This document shows, one piece after another, positions 1 to 9,055 of a stretch of DNA of 64,000 nucleotides. The DNA comes from Hahnella lacustris (GTDB lineage Bacteria > Pseudomonadota > Gammaproteobacteria > Burkholderiales > Burkholderiaceae_A): the NCBI GenBank assembly GCA_965194655.1, contig OZ239148.1, forward strand, positions 186,001-250,000. Reading direction: 5' to 3'. The notes below the pieces were generated by a model. It worked only from the letters and a program-made list of their open reading frames with translations. It searched no databases and was not told the DNA's origin. Within the stretch, counting starts at the first letter, position 1, and every line of letters starts with the position of its first letter. Made by a program: the position numbers and the translations under genes.

Positions 1-1173
1 CGAGACCCCAGTTTTGTTCATCTCGACCTTGACCCCGTGAAGGATCACGCCGCGTTGGCTGAGTATGTCCAGGCGGAGGGCATTGCCATGACCCTCGTGG
101 GACCTGAGGCTCCTCTGGCCGCGGGTGTGGTGGATTATTTTCGAGCCAAAGGCCTGAAGATTTTTGGACCGACACGTGCGGCTGCAAGGCTCGAGTCCAG
201 TAAGGACTTTGCCAAGCAATTCATGAAGCGTCATGGCATCCCCACTGCTCAGTTTGAGACCTTCAGCGAGGCAGGTGCTGCTCATCGCTATGTGGACGAG
301 CGCGGTGCACCCATCGTCATCAAGGCCGATGGCCTGGCCGCTGGAAAGGGCGTCGTGGTTGCCATGAACCTTGCTGAGGCGCATGCCGCGATCGACACCA
401 TGCTGCTTGACAACAAGTTTGGTGATGCGGGCGCTCGAGTGGTGATCGAAGACTTTCTCGAGGGAGAGGAAGCGAGCTTTATTGTGATGTGCGATGGCGA
501 ACATGCTTTTGCACTCGCCACGAGTCAAGACCACAAGCGTGTCTTCGATGCGGATCAAGGACCAAACACCGGAGGCATGGGGGCCTATTCTCCTGCGCCG
601 GTGGTGACCCCCCAGGTCCACGCGCGGGTGATGCGGGAAATCATCCGTCCGGTGCTCAATGGCATGAAGGCAGAGGGCACGCCCTACACCGGGTTTCTTT
701 ACGCGGGTCTCATGATCAATTCAGCCGGTGAGCCCCGTGTGGTGGAGTTCAACTGTCGGATGGGCGATCCTGAGACGCAGCCCATCTTCCTGCGCATGAA
801 GGGCGACTTTTCGGTGCTGCTTGAGCATGCGATTGCGGGTCGACTTGATGCGGCTGAGACCTTGGCCGAGACCCTCTGGGATCACCGTCCTGCCGTTGGC
901 GTGGTCATGGCCGCGCAGCACTACCCAGACACCCCCCGAACGGGCGACCCCATCACAGGCCTACCCCAAGACACCGAGGACGCTGTCGTCTTTCACGCAG
1001 GCACTCGTCTCGAGGGAGATCAACTGGTCACCAGTGGGGGTCGAGTCCTTTGCGCGACTGCCATGGGGGCGAATCTCAAGGATGCCCAGCAGCGGGCTTA
1101 CCGGCTGGTCGATCAGATCCATTTCGAGGGGCAGCATGCCCGAAGAGACATTGGCTGGAGAGCCGTGAAATGA
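1..1173 (+). CDS. purD: Phosphoribosylamine-glycine ligase (GARS), 5'-truncated by window edge
   Basis: Second step of de novo purine synthesis: it joins glycine to phosphoribosylamine using ATP, in the cytoplasm. The reading frame is open from base 1, so the start and roughly the first 35-40 residues lie upstream of the window; the GTG at 37 is internal. ATP-grasp features are visible: the glycine-rich KADGLAAGKGVVVA loop, the EDFLEGEEASF strand, and the metal/ATP-binding VVEFNCRMGDPETQ segment. About 390 residues remain of the usual 420-430. The stop overlaps the start of the next gene as ATGA, which suggests translational coupling. Identification is secure; only the 5' end is missing. Confidence 0.96.
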   Translation, partial: RDPSFVHLDLDPVKDHAALAEYVQAEGIAMTLVGPEAPLAAGVVDYFRAKGLKIFGPTRAAARLESSKDFAKQFMKRHGIPTAQFETFSEAGAAHRYVDERGAPIVIKADGLAAGKGVVVAMNLAEAHAAIDTMLLDNKFGDAGARVVIEDFLEGEEASFIVMCDGEHAFALATSQDHKRVFDADQGPNTGGMGAYSPAPVVTPQVHARVMREIIRPVLNGMKAEGTPYTGFLYAGLMINSAGEPRVVEFNCRMGDPETQPIFLRMKGDFSVLLEHAIAGRLDAAETLAETLWDHRPAVGVVMAAQHYPDTPRTGDPITGLPQDTEDAVVFHAGTRLEGDQLVTSGGRVLCATAMGANLKDAQQRAYRLVDQIHFEGQHARRDIGWRAVK

Positions 1174-2345
1174 GACCCCTCAGCCATTCCAAGGCGGCCG
1201 TGGTGGGCGGGGGGATCACAGGCGCATTGAGCTGTCTGGTTCTGGCCCATGAGGGCGTACGAGTGGATTGGTATGCGCCGCATGAGGCCGAGGTTCGCGA
1301 GGACGGCGCCCAGGCGAGAGCCTATGCCCTCGCCCCCGGGTCGCGGGGTCTGCTGGAGTCTCTGGGGGTCTGGGGCAAGATCGCTGCGCACCAGCCAGTG
1401 ACCTGCATGGAGGTGAGTCAGGGTGAGCCCCAGGGCAAGGTGCACCTGAGGGCCGAAGAGGCGCAAGTGCCTCAGCTGGCCGATATGGTCCTGCATTCCG
1501 ATCTGCTGGCAGCGGCGGAGGCGACTGTGCTCCAGCTGGGCGATCGTGTCCATCGGCTACCGGGCTTTGAGACAGGCCGAGTTGGGCCCCAGATTGTGGA
1601 TGACTGCTTCCCCGGTATCGACCTGGTGGTGGGCGCGGACGGCGCCAACAGCCGGCTTCGCAGGGCTGCAGGCATTCTCTGGTCTCGCCGGGACTATGAA
1701 CAGACTGCGTTGGTCATGCGATTTCAGACTGAACGCCCGCACGAGGGCGTGGCCAGCCAATGGTTTGGGTCAGAGTCTGCGCCCAAAGGCATTCTGGCCC
1801 TGTTACCCCTTGCCGAGCCCAACAGGGTGTCGATGGTCTACTCCCTTCCGGCTGCCCAAGCACTGCAGGTCAAGAGCACATCGCCCACTGAACTGGCCGA
1901 GCGTGTCACTGAAGACAGCCATCACCGGTATGGGGTCCTGACGGCCCTAGACGAGCGGCCCGTTGCAGCCCCTTTGGCCATGACCCGTGCTGAGCGCGTC
2001 ACCCTCTCTAAACTCCTGCTGTTGGGAGATGCCGCTCACACCGTGCACCCACTGGCAGGCTATGGGCTCAACCTCGGGCTGCAAGACCTCCAAGCCCTTC
2101 GTGAGGTTTTGTCTCATCGACCTGAGGGCCAGGCGATTGGCGACCCAAGCCTTTTGAAGGCGTATGCTGCTCGGCGAGGACGGGCGGTTGCTCAGGTGCA
2201 ATGGGGCCTGGATGCCATTTTCAGTCTGATGCAATCGGAAACTCCTGGGGTGGCCATGGGTCGAAGCTGGGGCATGCGGCTTCTGGACCAGTGGACCAGT
2301 CCCCGACAATGGCTGACCCGACGCGCCCTCACTGGCCGTCTCTAA
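1170..2345 (+). CDS. FAD-dependent ubiquinone-biosynthesis-type monooxygenase (UbiH/UbiF/VisC family)
   Basis: A 391-residue flavoprotein hydroxylase of the family that adds ring hydroxyls in ubiquinone synthesis at the inner membrane. The N-terminus has the Rossmann dinucleotide motif VVGGGITGAL. The middle has GADGANSRLRR (a DG-type NADPH/FAD motif), and the C-terminal half has LLLLGDAAHTVHPLAGYGLN, the family's FAD ribityl-binding GD motif. I chose the ATG at 1170 over the longer upstream frame because it overlaps the purD stop (ATGA) and begins right before the FAD motif. Which ring position it hydroxylates cannot be read from the sequence, so no symbol is given. Confidence 0.9.
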   Translation: MRPLSHSKAAVVGGGITGALSCLVLAHEGVRVDWYAPHEAEVREDGAQARAYALAPGSRGLLESLGVWGKIAAHQPVTCMEVSQGEPQGKVHLRAEEAQVPQLADMVLHSDLLAAAEATVLQLGDRVHRLPGFETGRVGPQIVDDCFPGIDLVVGADGANSRLRRAAGILWSRRDYEQTALVMRFQTERPHEGVASQWFGSESAPKGILALLPLAEPNRVSMVYSLPAAQALQVKSTSPTELAERVTEDSHHRYGVLTALDERPVAAPLAMTRAERVTLSKLLLLGDAAHTVHPLAGYGLNLGLQDLQALREVLSHRPEGQAIGDPSLLKAYAARRGRAVAQVQWGLDAIFSLMQSETPGVAMGRSWGMRLLDQWTSPRQWLTRRALTGRL

Positions 2346-2361
2346 CGAAAGGTTGCTCGCT

Positions 2362-3123
2362 ATGTTTGCTCGTATTCTGGCCGTCGTCCTGGCAGCCCTC
2401 CTGATGAACGCTGCCTGGGCACAGGCCAAGCCCGAGGCGAAGTCGGAGGTTCAGCCCGCCAGTCCCGCCGTGACTGCTGCGGTCAAGAAGTCAGTCGAGA
2501 ACTGGCTCAAGGGCCGCTTTAAGGTGGATTCAGTCAATAAAACGGCCATGCCGGGCATCGTGGAAGTGCTCATCGGGACCGACCTCATCTATGCCGACGA
2601 AAAGGGCGGGTATGCCTTCATTGAAGGGCAGATGATCAACCTCAAAACGGGGCAAAACCTCACGGCGGTTCGCCAGGACGCCCTGCAGTCGATTGACTTT
2701 AAGTCACTTCCACTGGAATTGGCTGTGAAGACCGTTCGTGGCAAAGGTGGCGATGGCTCCCGCACGTTGGTCGTCTTTGAGGACCCGTATTGCAGCTTCT
2801 GTAAACGGTTTCGAGCCGTGCTCATGGGCATGGAGAACGTGACCATCTACACCTACTTCTATCCCATCCTTCGGGCCGAATCCACCACAGTCTCCCGAAA
2901 CGCCTGGTGCGCCAAAGATCGCGAGGCCGCATGGGATGACTGGATGCTCAACGGCAAAGAGCCTCCGGCTGCGCCCAGTGGCTGCGAGTTTCCGAAGGAC
3001 AAGATCATCGCGTTGGGGCAGCGCCTCAATGTTCAGGCTACGCCCACCACGTTTGTGCCGAGCGGCAAGCGGCTTCAGGGTGCCTTAACGGCGGCCGCCC
3101 TGGAAGAGGCGCTCAAGCGCTGA
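2362..3123 (+). CDS. dsbC: Periplasmic disulfide isomerase DsbC family
   Basis: Precursor of 253 residues. A signal peptide (about residues 1-20, ending AWA before QAKPEA) sends it to the periplasm, where DsbC-type proteins reshuffle wrong disulfides and are kept reduced by DsbD. The N-terminal dimerisation domain is followed by a thioredoxin fold with the active site C144-S-F-C147 in DPYCSFCKRF; E. coli DsbC has CGYC. The cis-proline TPTTF loop is present near the C-terminus. I preferred the ATG at 2362, with an AAAGG ribosome site about 9 nt upstream, to the TTG at 2353. The 3' end overlaps mltA on the other strand by 39 bp. Confidence 0.92.
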   Translation: MFARILAVVLAALLMNAAWAQAKPEAKSEVQPASPAVTAAVKKSVENWLKGRFKVDSVNKTAMPGIVEVLIGTDLIYADEKGGYAFIEGQMINLKTGQNLTAVRQDALQSIDFKSLPLELAVKTVRGKGGDGSRTLVVFEDPYCSFCKRFRAVLMGMENVTIYTYFYPILRAESTTVSRNAWCAKDREAAWDDWMLNGKEPPAAPSGCEFPKDKIIALGQRLNVQATPTTFVPSGKRLQGALTAAALEEALKR

Positions 3124-4284
3124 TGGGCTGAGTGCCCGAGGCAGCAGGACGATCAGCTGCCCGGGACTTTTCATTCGCCCCGCCAACTCACCTGCGGCTT
3201 CACCCCCGCCAAAAAAGAAGTCTGCGCGATGGGCCCCAAGAATGGCTGAGCCCGTATCCTGCGCCATGACCAGGCGCTGAACCGGGCCTTCCGAAAAAGC
3301 GGTATTCAGAATCACCGGCAGGCCCAAGGGAATGAAGCGTGGATCCACCGCAATGGACCGACCGGCCGTCAAGGGCACTCCCAGAGAGCCCAGAGGTCCC
3401 TCGGTAGGGTCGCCGGAGTCAGGGAGTTCGCGAAAAAAGACGAGGCTTGGATTCTGATGCAGTAGCTCATCCTGCCGATGGGGGTTTCGTGCCAGCCATG
3501 CCTTGATGCCCTGCATGCTGGCCTGGCTCAGGCTCAACTCCCCCCGCTCGACCAACCACTTTCCAATGGACTGGTAGGGATGCCCATTCTGGTTGGCATA
3601 GCCCAGTCGGATGCTGCTTCCGTCGGGCAACTGCACCCGCCCCGAGCCTTGAACCTGCATGAAGAATGCGTCGATCGGATCGTCGAGCCAGACCAGCTCC
3701 TGCCCCTTCAGCAGGCCTTTGCGTTCGATCTCGCCTCGACTTGGGTAGGGCACCACCTGCCCCCCTTGGAGCCGTCCTCTGAGTCGCAAGGCCCTGAGAT
3801 CGGGGTAGACCGTCTCGAGCTGCACGGAAATGAGGTCGGGCGGGACGCGGTACAGCGGATGCTGATAGAGACCCCCGGGACTACGGGATCCACGCACCAG
3901 CGGCTCGTAGTACCCCGTGATCGTGTTCGTTTCCCGTTCTGGGGCTTTGGGGTCGAGCAGCAGAAAGGGCTGGAAATGGGTCTCAAAGAATGATCGCACT
4001 GCCTCGCGTTCTGGCCCCTGACCAGACCCGTCCGCCGTCAGCACAGCGGATTGAGCGCAGAGGTCTTGGAACGGCTGTCCGCGCTGCGAGAGGGCACGAC
4101 AGCTGCGCAGCCAGGCTGGCCAAGCCTCTTCGAGCGCATCGAACTGCCAGCCAGAGAGCCGGTCGAAGTCAATGGGCTTAATCTGGCTCAAGGCGGGGGT
4201 GAGCCCGCTGGCAGGCACCGGTGTGGCGTGTAGGCTTAGGGCCACGCATAGCGCGGCCGAAACGAAGAGGAGAGGGAATCGCAT
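3085..4284 (-). CDS. mltA: Membrane-bound lytic murein transglycosylase A
   Basis: Cleaves the MurNAc-GlcNAc bond of peptidoglycan to leave a 1,6-anhydro end, in the periplasm or at the outer membrane. About 399 residues, beginning with a hydrophobic signal segment. The MltA domain is recognisable by the TNTITGYYEPLVRGS segment. The C-terminal 3D domain has AQDTGSAILGAHRADFFFGGG, including the conserved aspartates. No lipobox cysteine is obvious, so lipid anchoring is uncertain. I chose the ATG at 4284; another in-frame ATG lies at 4293. The start shares the CATG tetranucleotide with the start of the small divergent ORF at 4283. Confidence 0.92.
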   Translation of the reverse strand: MRFPLLFVSAALCVALSLHATPVPASGLTPALSQIKPIDFDRLSGWQFDALEEAWPAWLRSCRALSQRGQPFQDLCAQSAVLTADGSGQGPEREAVRSFFETHFQPFLLLDPKAPERETNTITGYYEPLVRGSRSPGGLYQHPLYRVPPDLISVQLETVYPDLRALRLRGRLQGGQVVPYPSRGEIERKGLLKGQELVWLDDPIDAFFMQVQGSGRVQLPDGSSIRLGYANQNGHPYQSIGKWLVERGELSLSQASMQGIKAWLARNPHRQDELLHQNPSLVFFRELPDSGDPTEGPLGSLGVPLTAGRSIAVDPRFIPLGLPVILNTAFSEGPVQRLVMAQDTGSAILGAHRADFFFGGGEAAGELAGRMKSPGQLIVLLPRALSPSALERLFQGGRR

Positions 4285-4366
4285 GTGGCTCATTCTGCTG
4301 GAGGCGGGGATTGCATTGGCACTGCTGATCTTCCTGGTTTATTGGACCATGCGTGGTAAAAAGTAG
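4283..4366 (+). CDS. 27-residue predicted single-pass membrane peptide upstream of rpe
   Basis: A short frame (MWLILLEAGIALALL, then IFLVYWTMRGKK) with one hydrophobic helix covering residues 2-22 and a basic tail, as expected for an inner-membrane microprotein with the C-terminus in the cytoplasm. A purine-rich AGGAGAGGGA precedes the ATG at about 7 nt, a convincing ribosome site. The stop lies 18 bp before rpe, so the two are probably cotranscribed. Its start codon overlaps that of the divergent mltA by two bases, so any promoter for it must lie inside mltA. Function unknown; conservation could not be tested. Confidence 0.6.
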   Translation: MWLILLEAGIALALLIFLVYWTMRGKK

Positions 4367-4384
4367 TCTGGAGGAGAACAACAC

Positions 4385-5080
4385 ATGAGCACACAAACCA
4401 AACTCATTGCGCCCAGTATCTTGTCCGCCGACTTTGCCCGATTGGGCGAGGAAGTGCGGGCCGTCGAGGCCGCCGGCGCTGGCCTGATTCACTTTGACGT
4501 GATGGACAACCATTACGTACCCAATCTCACAGTCGGTCCACTGGTCTGTAAGGCCATTCGACCGCACGTGAAAATCCCCATCGATGTGCACCTCATGGTC
4601 GCACCCGTCGACGCGCTCATTGTGGATTTCGCCAAAGCCGGTGCCGACTACATCACCTTCCACCCCGAGGCCTCGCAGCATATTGACCGCAGCCTTCAGC
4701 TGGCCCGAGACAACGGCTGTAAAACAGGGCTCGTCTTTAATCCTGCCACCTCGCTCGACGCGCTGGACTGGGTGATGGACAAAATCGACATGATTCTGCT
4801 CATGAGCGTGAATCCAGGATTCGGCGGCCAGGCCTTCATTCCCAGCACCCTGGGGAAGGTGAAGGCTGCCCGCGCGCGAATTGATGCTCACGTGGCGGCT
4901 GGAGGACAGCCCATTCGCCTAGAAGTCGATGGCGGTATCAAGGTGGACAACATCGCCGCAGTCGCTGCGGCCGGAGCAGACACCTTCGTGGCGGGGTCTG
5001 CTGTATTTGGTGCGCCAGACGCCGATGGCAAGGGGTACACCAGCATTTTCAACCAGTTCAAGGCGGCCCTCGCGAGCTAA
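4385..5080 (+). CDS. rpe: Ribulose-phosphate 3-epimerase
   Basis: Interconverts ribulose-5-phosphate and xylulose-5-phosphate (pentose phosphate and Calvin pathways). The 231-residue TIM barrel has APSILSADFARLG at the start, the metal-binding HFDVMDNHYVPNLTVGP segment, HLMV, LMSVNPGFGGQ and the phosphate-binding EVDGGIKVDN. A strong GGAGGAG ribosome site precedes the ATG. It heads the trp genes with a 2-bp gap to trpE. In many betaproteobacteria a gph phosphatase gene lies between rpe and trpE; it is absent here. Confidence 0.97.
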   Translation: MSTQTKLIAPSILSADFARLGEEVRAVEAAGAGLIHFDVMDNHYVPNLTVGPLVCKAIRPHVKIPIDVHLMVAPVDALIVDFAKAGADYITFHPEASQHIDRSLQLARDNGCKTGLVFNPATSLDALDWVMDKIDMILLMSVNPGFGGQAFIPSTLGKVKAARARIDAHVAAGGQPIRLEVDGGIKVDNIAAVAAAGADTFVAGSAVFGAPDADGKGYTSIFNQFKAALAS

Positions 5081-5082
5081 GC

Positions 5083-6606
5083 ATGTCTTTCGAAGCCTTC
5101 GCGGCTCTGGCTCGCCAGGGTTACAACCGTATTCCTCTGAGCCGCAGCCTCCATGCGGATCTGGACACGCCGCTCTCGGCCTATCTGAAGTTGGCCAACC
5201 AGCCCAACAGTTTTTTGTTGGAGTCAGTGGTGGGCGGGGAGCGATTTGGCCGCTTCTCGTTCATTGGGCTTCCTGCCAGCACCCGTATTGAGGCGCGGGA
5301 TCGCTCCATTCAGGTGATCCGACAAGGCCAAGTCGTGCAGTCCCTGGAGGACAACCCACTCGACTTCGTGCAGCGCTACATGGCGCAGTTCCGGGCCGCC
5401 CCCGTTCCGGGGCTGCCGCGCTTCGCGGGAGGCCTCGCAGGCTACTTCGGATACGACGCCATTCGTTACATGGAGCCGCGGCTCGACACGGAGCGGGCCA
5501 AGCGTCGGCCAGACCCCCAAGGCTTGCCCGACGTGCTGATGCTGCTCACAGAATCCCTGGCCGTATTCGACAACCTCGCTGGCCGCCTTTCACTGTGGGT
5601 CTATGCGGCTGTGGAGGGCGCCACAGAGGCAGCCTTGCGTGTGGCCTACGACACGGCCCAAGCTGCACTCGATGCACATGTGTCCCAGTTGCGCGCGCCC
5701 CTGGCAGCTCCCGTGGTTCAGACCCTGCCCGAGCAGGGGGTGAGACGAGACTTCGCACCGCAGGCCTACCAGGCGGCCGTTCAACGCGCCAAGGACTACG
5801 TGGCCGCAGGCGATGCCATGCAGATTGTGCTGGCCCAGCAGTTGCAAAGGCCCTACGCAGGCTCGCCACTCTCGCTCTACCGGGCACTGCGTGCCCTCAA
5901 TCCATCGCCCTACATGTACTTCTATGACATGGGCGACTTCCAGATTGTGGGCGCTTCGCCCGAGATTCTGGTGCGGCAAGACCGGCTGGAGCCCTCAGAT
6001 CCGCAGACACCTGCTCGCACCAAAGTCACCGTCAGGCCCATTGCCGGCACTCGTCCCCGAGGGAAGACCCCTGAACAGGATCAGCAGCTAGAGGCCGAGC
6101 TTCGCGCAGACCCGAAGGAGTGTGCCGAGCACGTCATGCTCATCGATCTGGCCCGAAATGATGTAGGTCGCATTGCAGAGATTGGCAGTGTGAAGGTCAA
6201 TGAGCAGATGGTGGTGGAGCGCTATTCACACGTGATGCACCTGGTGAGCGACGTGGAGGGGATTCGAAAGCCGGGCCTTTCGGCTATGGATGTACTCAAG
6301 GCCAGTTTCCCCGCGGGCACCCTGAGCGGTGCCCCGAAGATTCGCGCCATGGAGATCATCGACGAGCTCGAGCCGGTCAAGCGCGGCCTCTATGGCGGCG
6401 CATGCGGCTACCTCTCCTTTAGCGGCGAGATGGACCTGGCCATTGCCATTCGCACCGGCGTACTGAAAGATGGAACCCTCTTTGTGGGTGCCGGCGCGGG
6501 GGTCGTGGCCGACTCTGTGCCCGAGAGTGAATGGCAGGAAACCGAGAACAAGGCCCGTGCGGTCTTGCGGGCTGCGGAGATTGCCGAGCGAGGGCTTGAG
6601 CCATGA
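5083..6606 (+). CDS. trpE: Anthranilate synthase component I
   Basis: Makes anthranilate from chorismate, using ammonia supplied by TrpG: the first committed step of tryptophan synthesis. At 507 residues it is full length. The N-terminal regulatory domain keeps the tryptophan-binding SFLLESV motif, so feedback inhibition is likely. The chorismate-binding domain has PIAGTRPRGKTPEQD, LIDLARNDVGRI, SFPAGTLSGAPKIRAMEII and GAGAGVVADSVPE. Only 2 bp separate it from rpe, leaving no room for a trp attenuator directly upstream. The 3' end overlaps trpG by 4 bp. Confidence 0.98.
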   Translation: MSFEAFAALARQGYNRIPLSRSLHADLDTPLSAYLKLANQPNSFLLESVVGGERFGRFSFIGLPASTRIEARDRSIQVIRQGQVVQSLEDNPLDFVQRYMAQFRAAPVPGLPRFAGGLAGYFGYDAIRYMEPRLDTERAKRRPDPQGLPDVLMLLTESLAVFDNLAGRLSLWVYAAVEGATEAALRVAYDTAQAALDAHVSQLRAPLAAPVVQTLPEQGVRRDFAPQAYQAAVQRAKDYVAAGDAMQIVLAQQLQRPYAGSPLSLYRALRALNPSPYMYFYDMGDFQIVGASPEILVRQDRLEPSDPQTPARTKVTVRPIAGTRPRGKTPEQDQQLEAELRADPKECAEHVMLIDLARNDVGRIAEIGSVKVNEQMVVERYSHVMHLVSDVEGIRKPGLSAMDVLKASFPAGTLSGAPKIRAMEIIDELEPVKRGLYGGACGYLSFSGEMDLAIAIRTGVLKDGTLFVGAGAGVVADSVPESEWQETENKARAVLRAAEIAERGLEP

Positions 6607-7190
6607 GACCTCGCATTTTCATGCTCGACAACTACGACTCCTTCACCTACAACCTGGTCCAGTATTTGGGCGAACTGGGCGCAGAGGTCACCACCCTCCG
6701 AAATGATGAGGTGAGCGTGCGGGAGGTGCTCGACGTGCACCGTCCTGACGGGATTGTCGTCTCCCCAGGCCCCTGCACCCCCACCGAGGCCGGCATTTCC
6801 GTGGCACTCATCCAGGCGGTGGCACAGCAGTCCAAACCCACCCCGCTCTTGGGCGTCTGCCTAGGCCACCAGTCCATTGGTCAGGCTTTTGGGGCCAGGG
6901 TGGTTCGCGCCAAGACCCTCATGCACGGCAAGACCTCTGACATTCGCCACCAGGGCCAGAGTGTGTTTAAGGGCCTCAAGAACCCGCTCACGGTCACGCG
7001 CTACCACTCTCTGGCGGTCTGTCGTGACACCCTTCCCGCTGAACTCTTGGTCACAGCCGACACCGAGGACGGAGAGATCATGGGCCTTGCGCATCGGTCC
7101 CTTCCCATTCACGGCGTGCAGTTTCACCCGGAGGCCATTCTGACCGAGCAGGGCCACGCACTCTTGCAGAACTTCTTGGAGATCCTTTGA
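6603..7190 (+). CDS. trpG: Anthranilate synthase component II (glutamine amidotransferase)
   Basis: Class I glutamine amidotransferase that releases ammonia from glutamine and feeds it to TrpE; in some bacteria the same protein also serves PabB. 195 residues. The N-terminal MLDNYDSFTYNLVQYL signature is followed by the nucleophile C86 in LLGVCLGHQ and the dyad H175/E177 in QFHPEA. It overlaps trpE by ATGA and its TGA stop shares one base with the trpD ATG (TGATG), indicating tight translational coupling. A separate pabA was not seen in this window. Confidence 0.97.
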   Translation: MRPRIFMLDNYDSFTYNLVQYLGELGAEVTTLRNDEVSVREVLDVHRPDGIVVSPGPCTPTEAGISVALIQAVAQQSKPTPLLGVCLGHQSIGQAFGARVVRAKTLMHGKTSDIRHQGQSVFKGLKNPLTVTRYHSLAVCRDTLPAELLVTADTEDGEIMGLAHRSLPIHGVQFHPEAILTEQGHALLQNFLEIL

Positions 7191-8248
7191 TGTCGGATGC
7201 GCTTGAACTCACGCTGCCCCAGGCGCTCAATCAACTGGTTGCGCGGCAGGACTTGAGCCGAGACCAGATGCTCTCGGTCATGAGGCGCATCATGGGCGGG
7301 GAGGTTCCGGCCACCCAAGTGGCAGCCTTTCTGTTGGCCCTTCGCGTGAAGAAGGAGTCTGTGACGGAGATCGCCGCAGCGGCGCAAGCCATGCGCGAGT
7401 TCGCCACCCCTGTGCAGGTGGACCTGCGCGATGTTGAAGGACTGGTCGACCTCTGCGGCACAGGAGGCGATGGCCAACACAGCTTTAACATTTCCACCAC
7501 TGCGATGTTCGTCGCCTCGGCTGCAGGCGCAAAGGTGGCCAAGCATGGCGGGCGAGCAGTGTCATCGAGCACCGGCAGCGCCGATGTGTTGGAGGCCTTG
7601 GGGGTGAATATCCACCTGCCACCCGAGCGCGTTACCCAGTGCGTCCGGGAGGTCGGAGTGGGCTTCATGTTCGCCCCCAACCATCACAGCGCCATGAAGC
7701 ATGTTGCCCCCATTCGTAAAGAGCTGGGGGTTCGGACCGTGTTCAACATCCTTGGGCCACTCACCAACCCAGCCAGTGCTCGGCACCAGCTCATGGGGGT
7801 GTTCAATGTGGAGCTCGTTCGCACGCAGGCCGAGGTGCTGCGCAGCCTGGGCTCCAGGCATGTGGTGGTGGTTCATGCGCGAAACGGTCTGGATGAGATT
7901 GCCATTGATGGCGAGACCTTTATGGCGGAGCTCACGCCAGAGGGCGACATTCATGAAAAGCTGATCTTTGCCCAGCAGTACGGGGTACCCGCCTACTCGG
8001 CTGAAGATCTCACCAAAGGCCTGGGCGCACGCACGCTAGACGAGGCCAAGGCCAGGCTCATCTCGGCGCTCTCGAACGAACCCGGTCCAGCCCGAGACAT
8101 TGTGGTCATGAACGCAGGCGCCGCGCTGTGGGCGGCCGATGTCGCCACCAGCCTGGCTGACGGTATTCGTCAGGCGCGAGCCGCTCTCGAGAGTGGAGCG
8201 GCCAGAAGCAAGCTCCAATCCTTCATCGATTTCACGCAAGCAGGCTAA
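7190..8248 (+). CDS. trpD: Anthranilate phosphoribosyltransferase
   Basis: Transfers phosphoribose from PRPP to anthranilate. 352 residues. The PRPP loop LCGTGGDG and KHGGRAVSSSTGSADVLEALG are intact, as is the anthranilate-site MFAPNHHSAMKHV segment. I used the ATG at 7190, which overlaps the trpG stop, rather than the TTG one codon earlier. Followed after 3 bp by trpC. Confidence 0.98.
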   Translation: MSDALELTLPQALNQLVARQDLSRDQMLSVMRRIMGGEVPATQVAAFLLALRVKKESVTEIAAAAQAMREFATPVQVDLRDVEGLVDLCGTGGDGQHSFNISTTAMFVASAAGAKVAKHGGRAVSSSTGSADVLEALGVNIHLPPERVTQCVREVGVGFMFAPNHHSAMKHVAPIRKELGVRTVFNILGPLTNPASARHQLMGVFNVELVRTQAEVLRSLGSRHVVVVHARNGLDEIAIDGETFMAELTPEGDIHEKLIFAQQYGVPAYSAEDLTKGLGARTLDEAKARLISALSNEPGPARDIVVMNAGAALWAADVATSLADGIRQARAALESGAARSKLQSFIDFTQAG

Positions 8249-8251
8249 TCC

Positions 8252-9055
8252 ATGAGCAGCGATATCCTGAAGACCATCCTGGCCACCAAGGCAAAGGAGG
8301 TGGCAGCTGCTCGCGGCCACGTGTCAGAGGCAAGCCTGCTGGCCCAGATCCAGTCCGCTGACCCGCCTCGCGGGTTTCTCGAGGCCCTCAAGGCCAAGCG
8401 TTCGGTGGGGCAGGCTGCAGTGATTGCCGAGATTAAAAAGGCGTCGCCATCGAAAGGGGTGATTCGCGCAGACTTTCAGCCAGCGCTCCATGCCCAGCAG
8501 TATGCTCGGGGCGGGGCGGCCTGCCTCTCCGTGCTGACCGACCGAGACTACTTTCAAGGCGAACCTCAGTTTCTTCGAGACGCCCGAGCGGCCTGCGGCC
8601 TACCTGTCTTGCGCAAGGACTTTATGGTGGATCCCTATCAGGTGCTCGAAGCCCGTGCATGGGCTGCAGACTGCATTCTGTTGATCGTGGCCGCACTGGA
8701 TGACACCCTTTTGGCTGAACTCGAGGCAGCCGCCTTTGAGCTCGGGATGGATGTGTTGGTGGAGGTTCATGACGCCCATGAGCTGGATCGAGCGCTTCGG
8801 CTGAACAGCGCCCTCCTGGGCATCAACAACCGAAGCCTGCGCAGTTTTGAGACGCGCCTAGAGACCACCTTAGGCCTGCTGGCCTCGGTGCCGCCAGATC
8901 GCTTTCTGGTGACCGAGAGCGGCATTCATACCCGCGAAGATGTCACACACATGCGCGAGCATGGCGTGCATGCTTTTCTGGTGGGCGAGGCGTTTATGCG
9001 CCAGCCCGACCCTGGCCAGGCCCTGGCCCAGCTCTTTGAAGGAGACGCGCAATGA
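8252..9055 (+). CDS. trpC: Indole-3-glycerol phosphate synthase
   Basis: Closes the indole ring to give indole-3-glycerol phosphate. A 267-residue stand-alone TIM barrel, not fused to TrpF. Conserved active-site strands are AEIKKASPSKGVI, LSVLTD, RKDFMVDPYQ, LGINNRSL and VTESGI. trpF, trpB and trpA are not nearby, so the pathway is split between loci. The TGA stop overlaps the next start (ATGA). Confidence 0.98.
   Translation: MSSDILKTILATKAKEVAAARGHVSEASLLAQIQSADPPRGFLEALKAKRSVGQAAVIAEIKKASPSKGVIRADFQPALHAQQYARGGAACLSVLTDRDYFQGEPQFLRDARAACGLPVLRKDFMVDPYQVLEARAWAADCILLIVAALDDTLLAELEAAAFELGMDVLVEVHDAHELDRALRLNSALLGINNRSLRSFETRLETTLGLLASVPPDRFLVTESGIHTREDVTHMREHGVHAFLVGEAFMRQPDPGQALAQLFEGDAQ

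Noticed and set aside
5081..5082. trp attenuator or leader peptide before trpE
   Set aside because: rpe and trpE are 2 bp apart, and no Trp-rich leader or terminator pair is visible before rpe.
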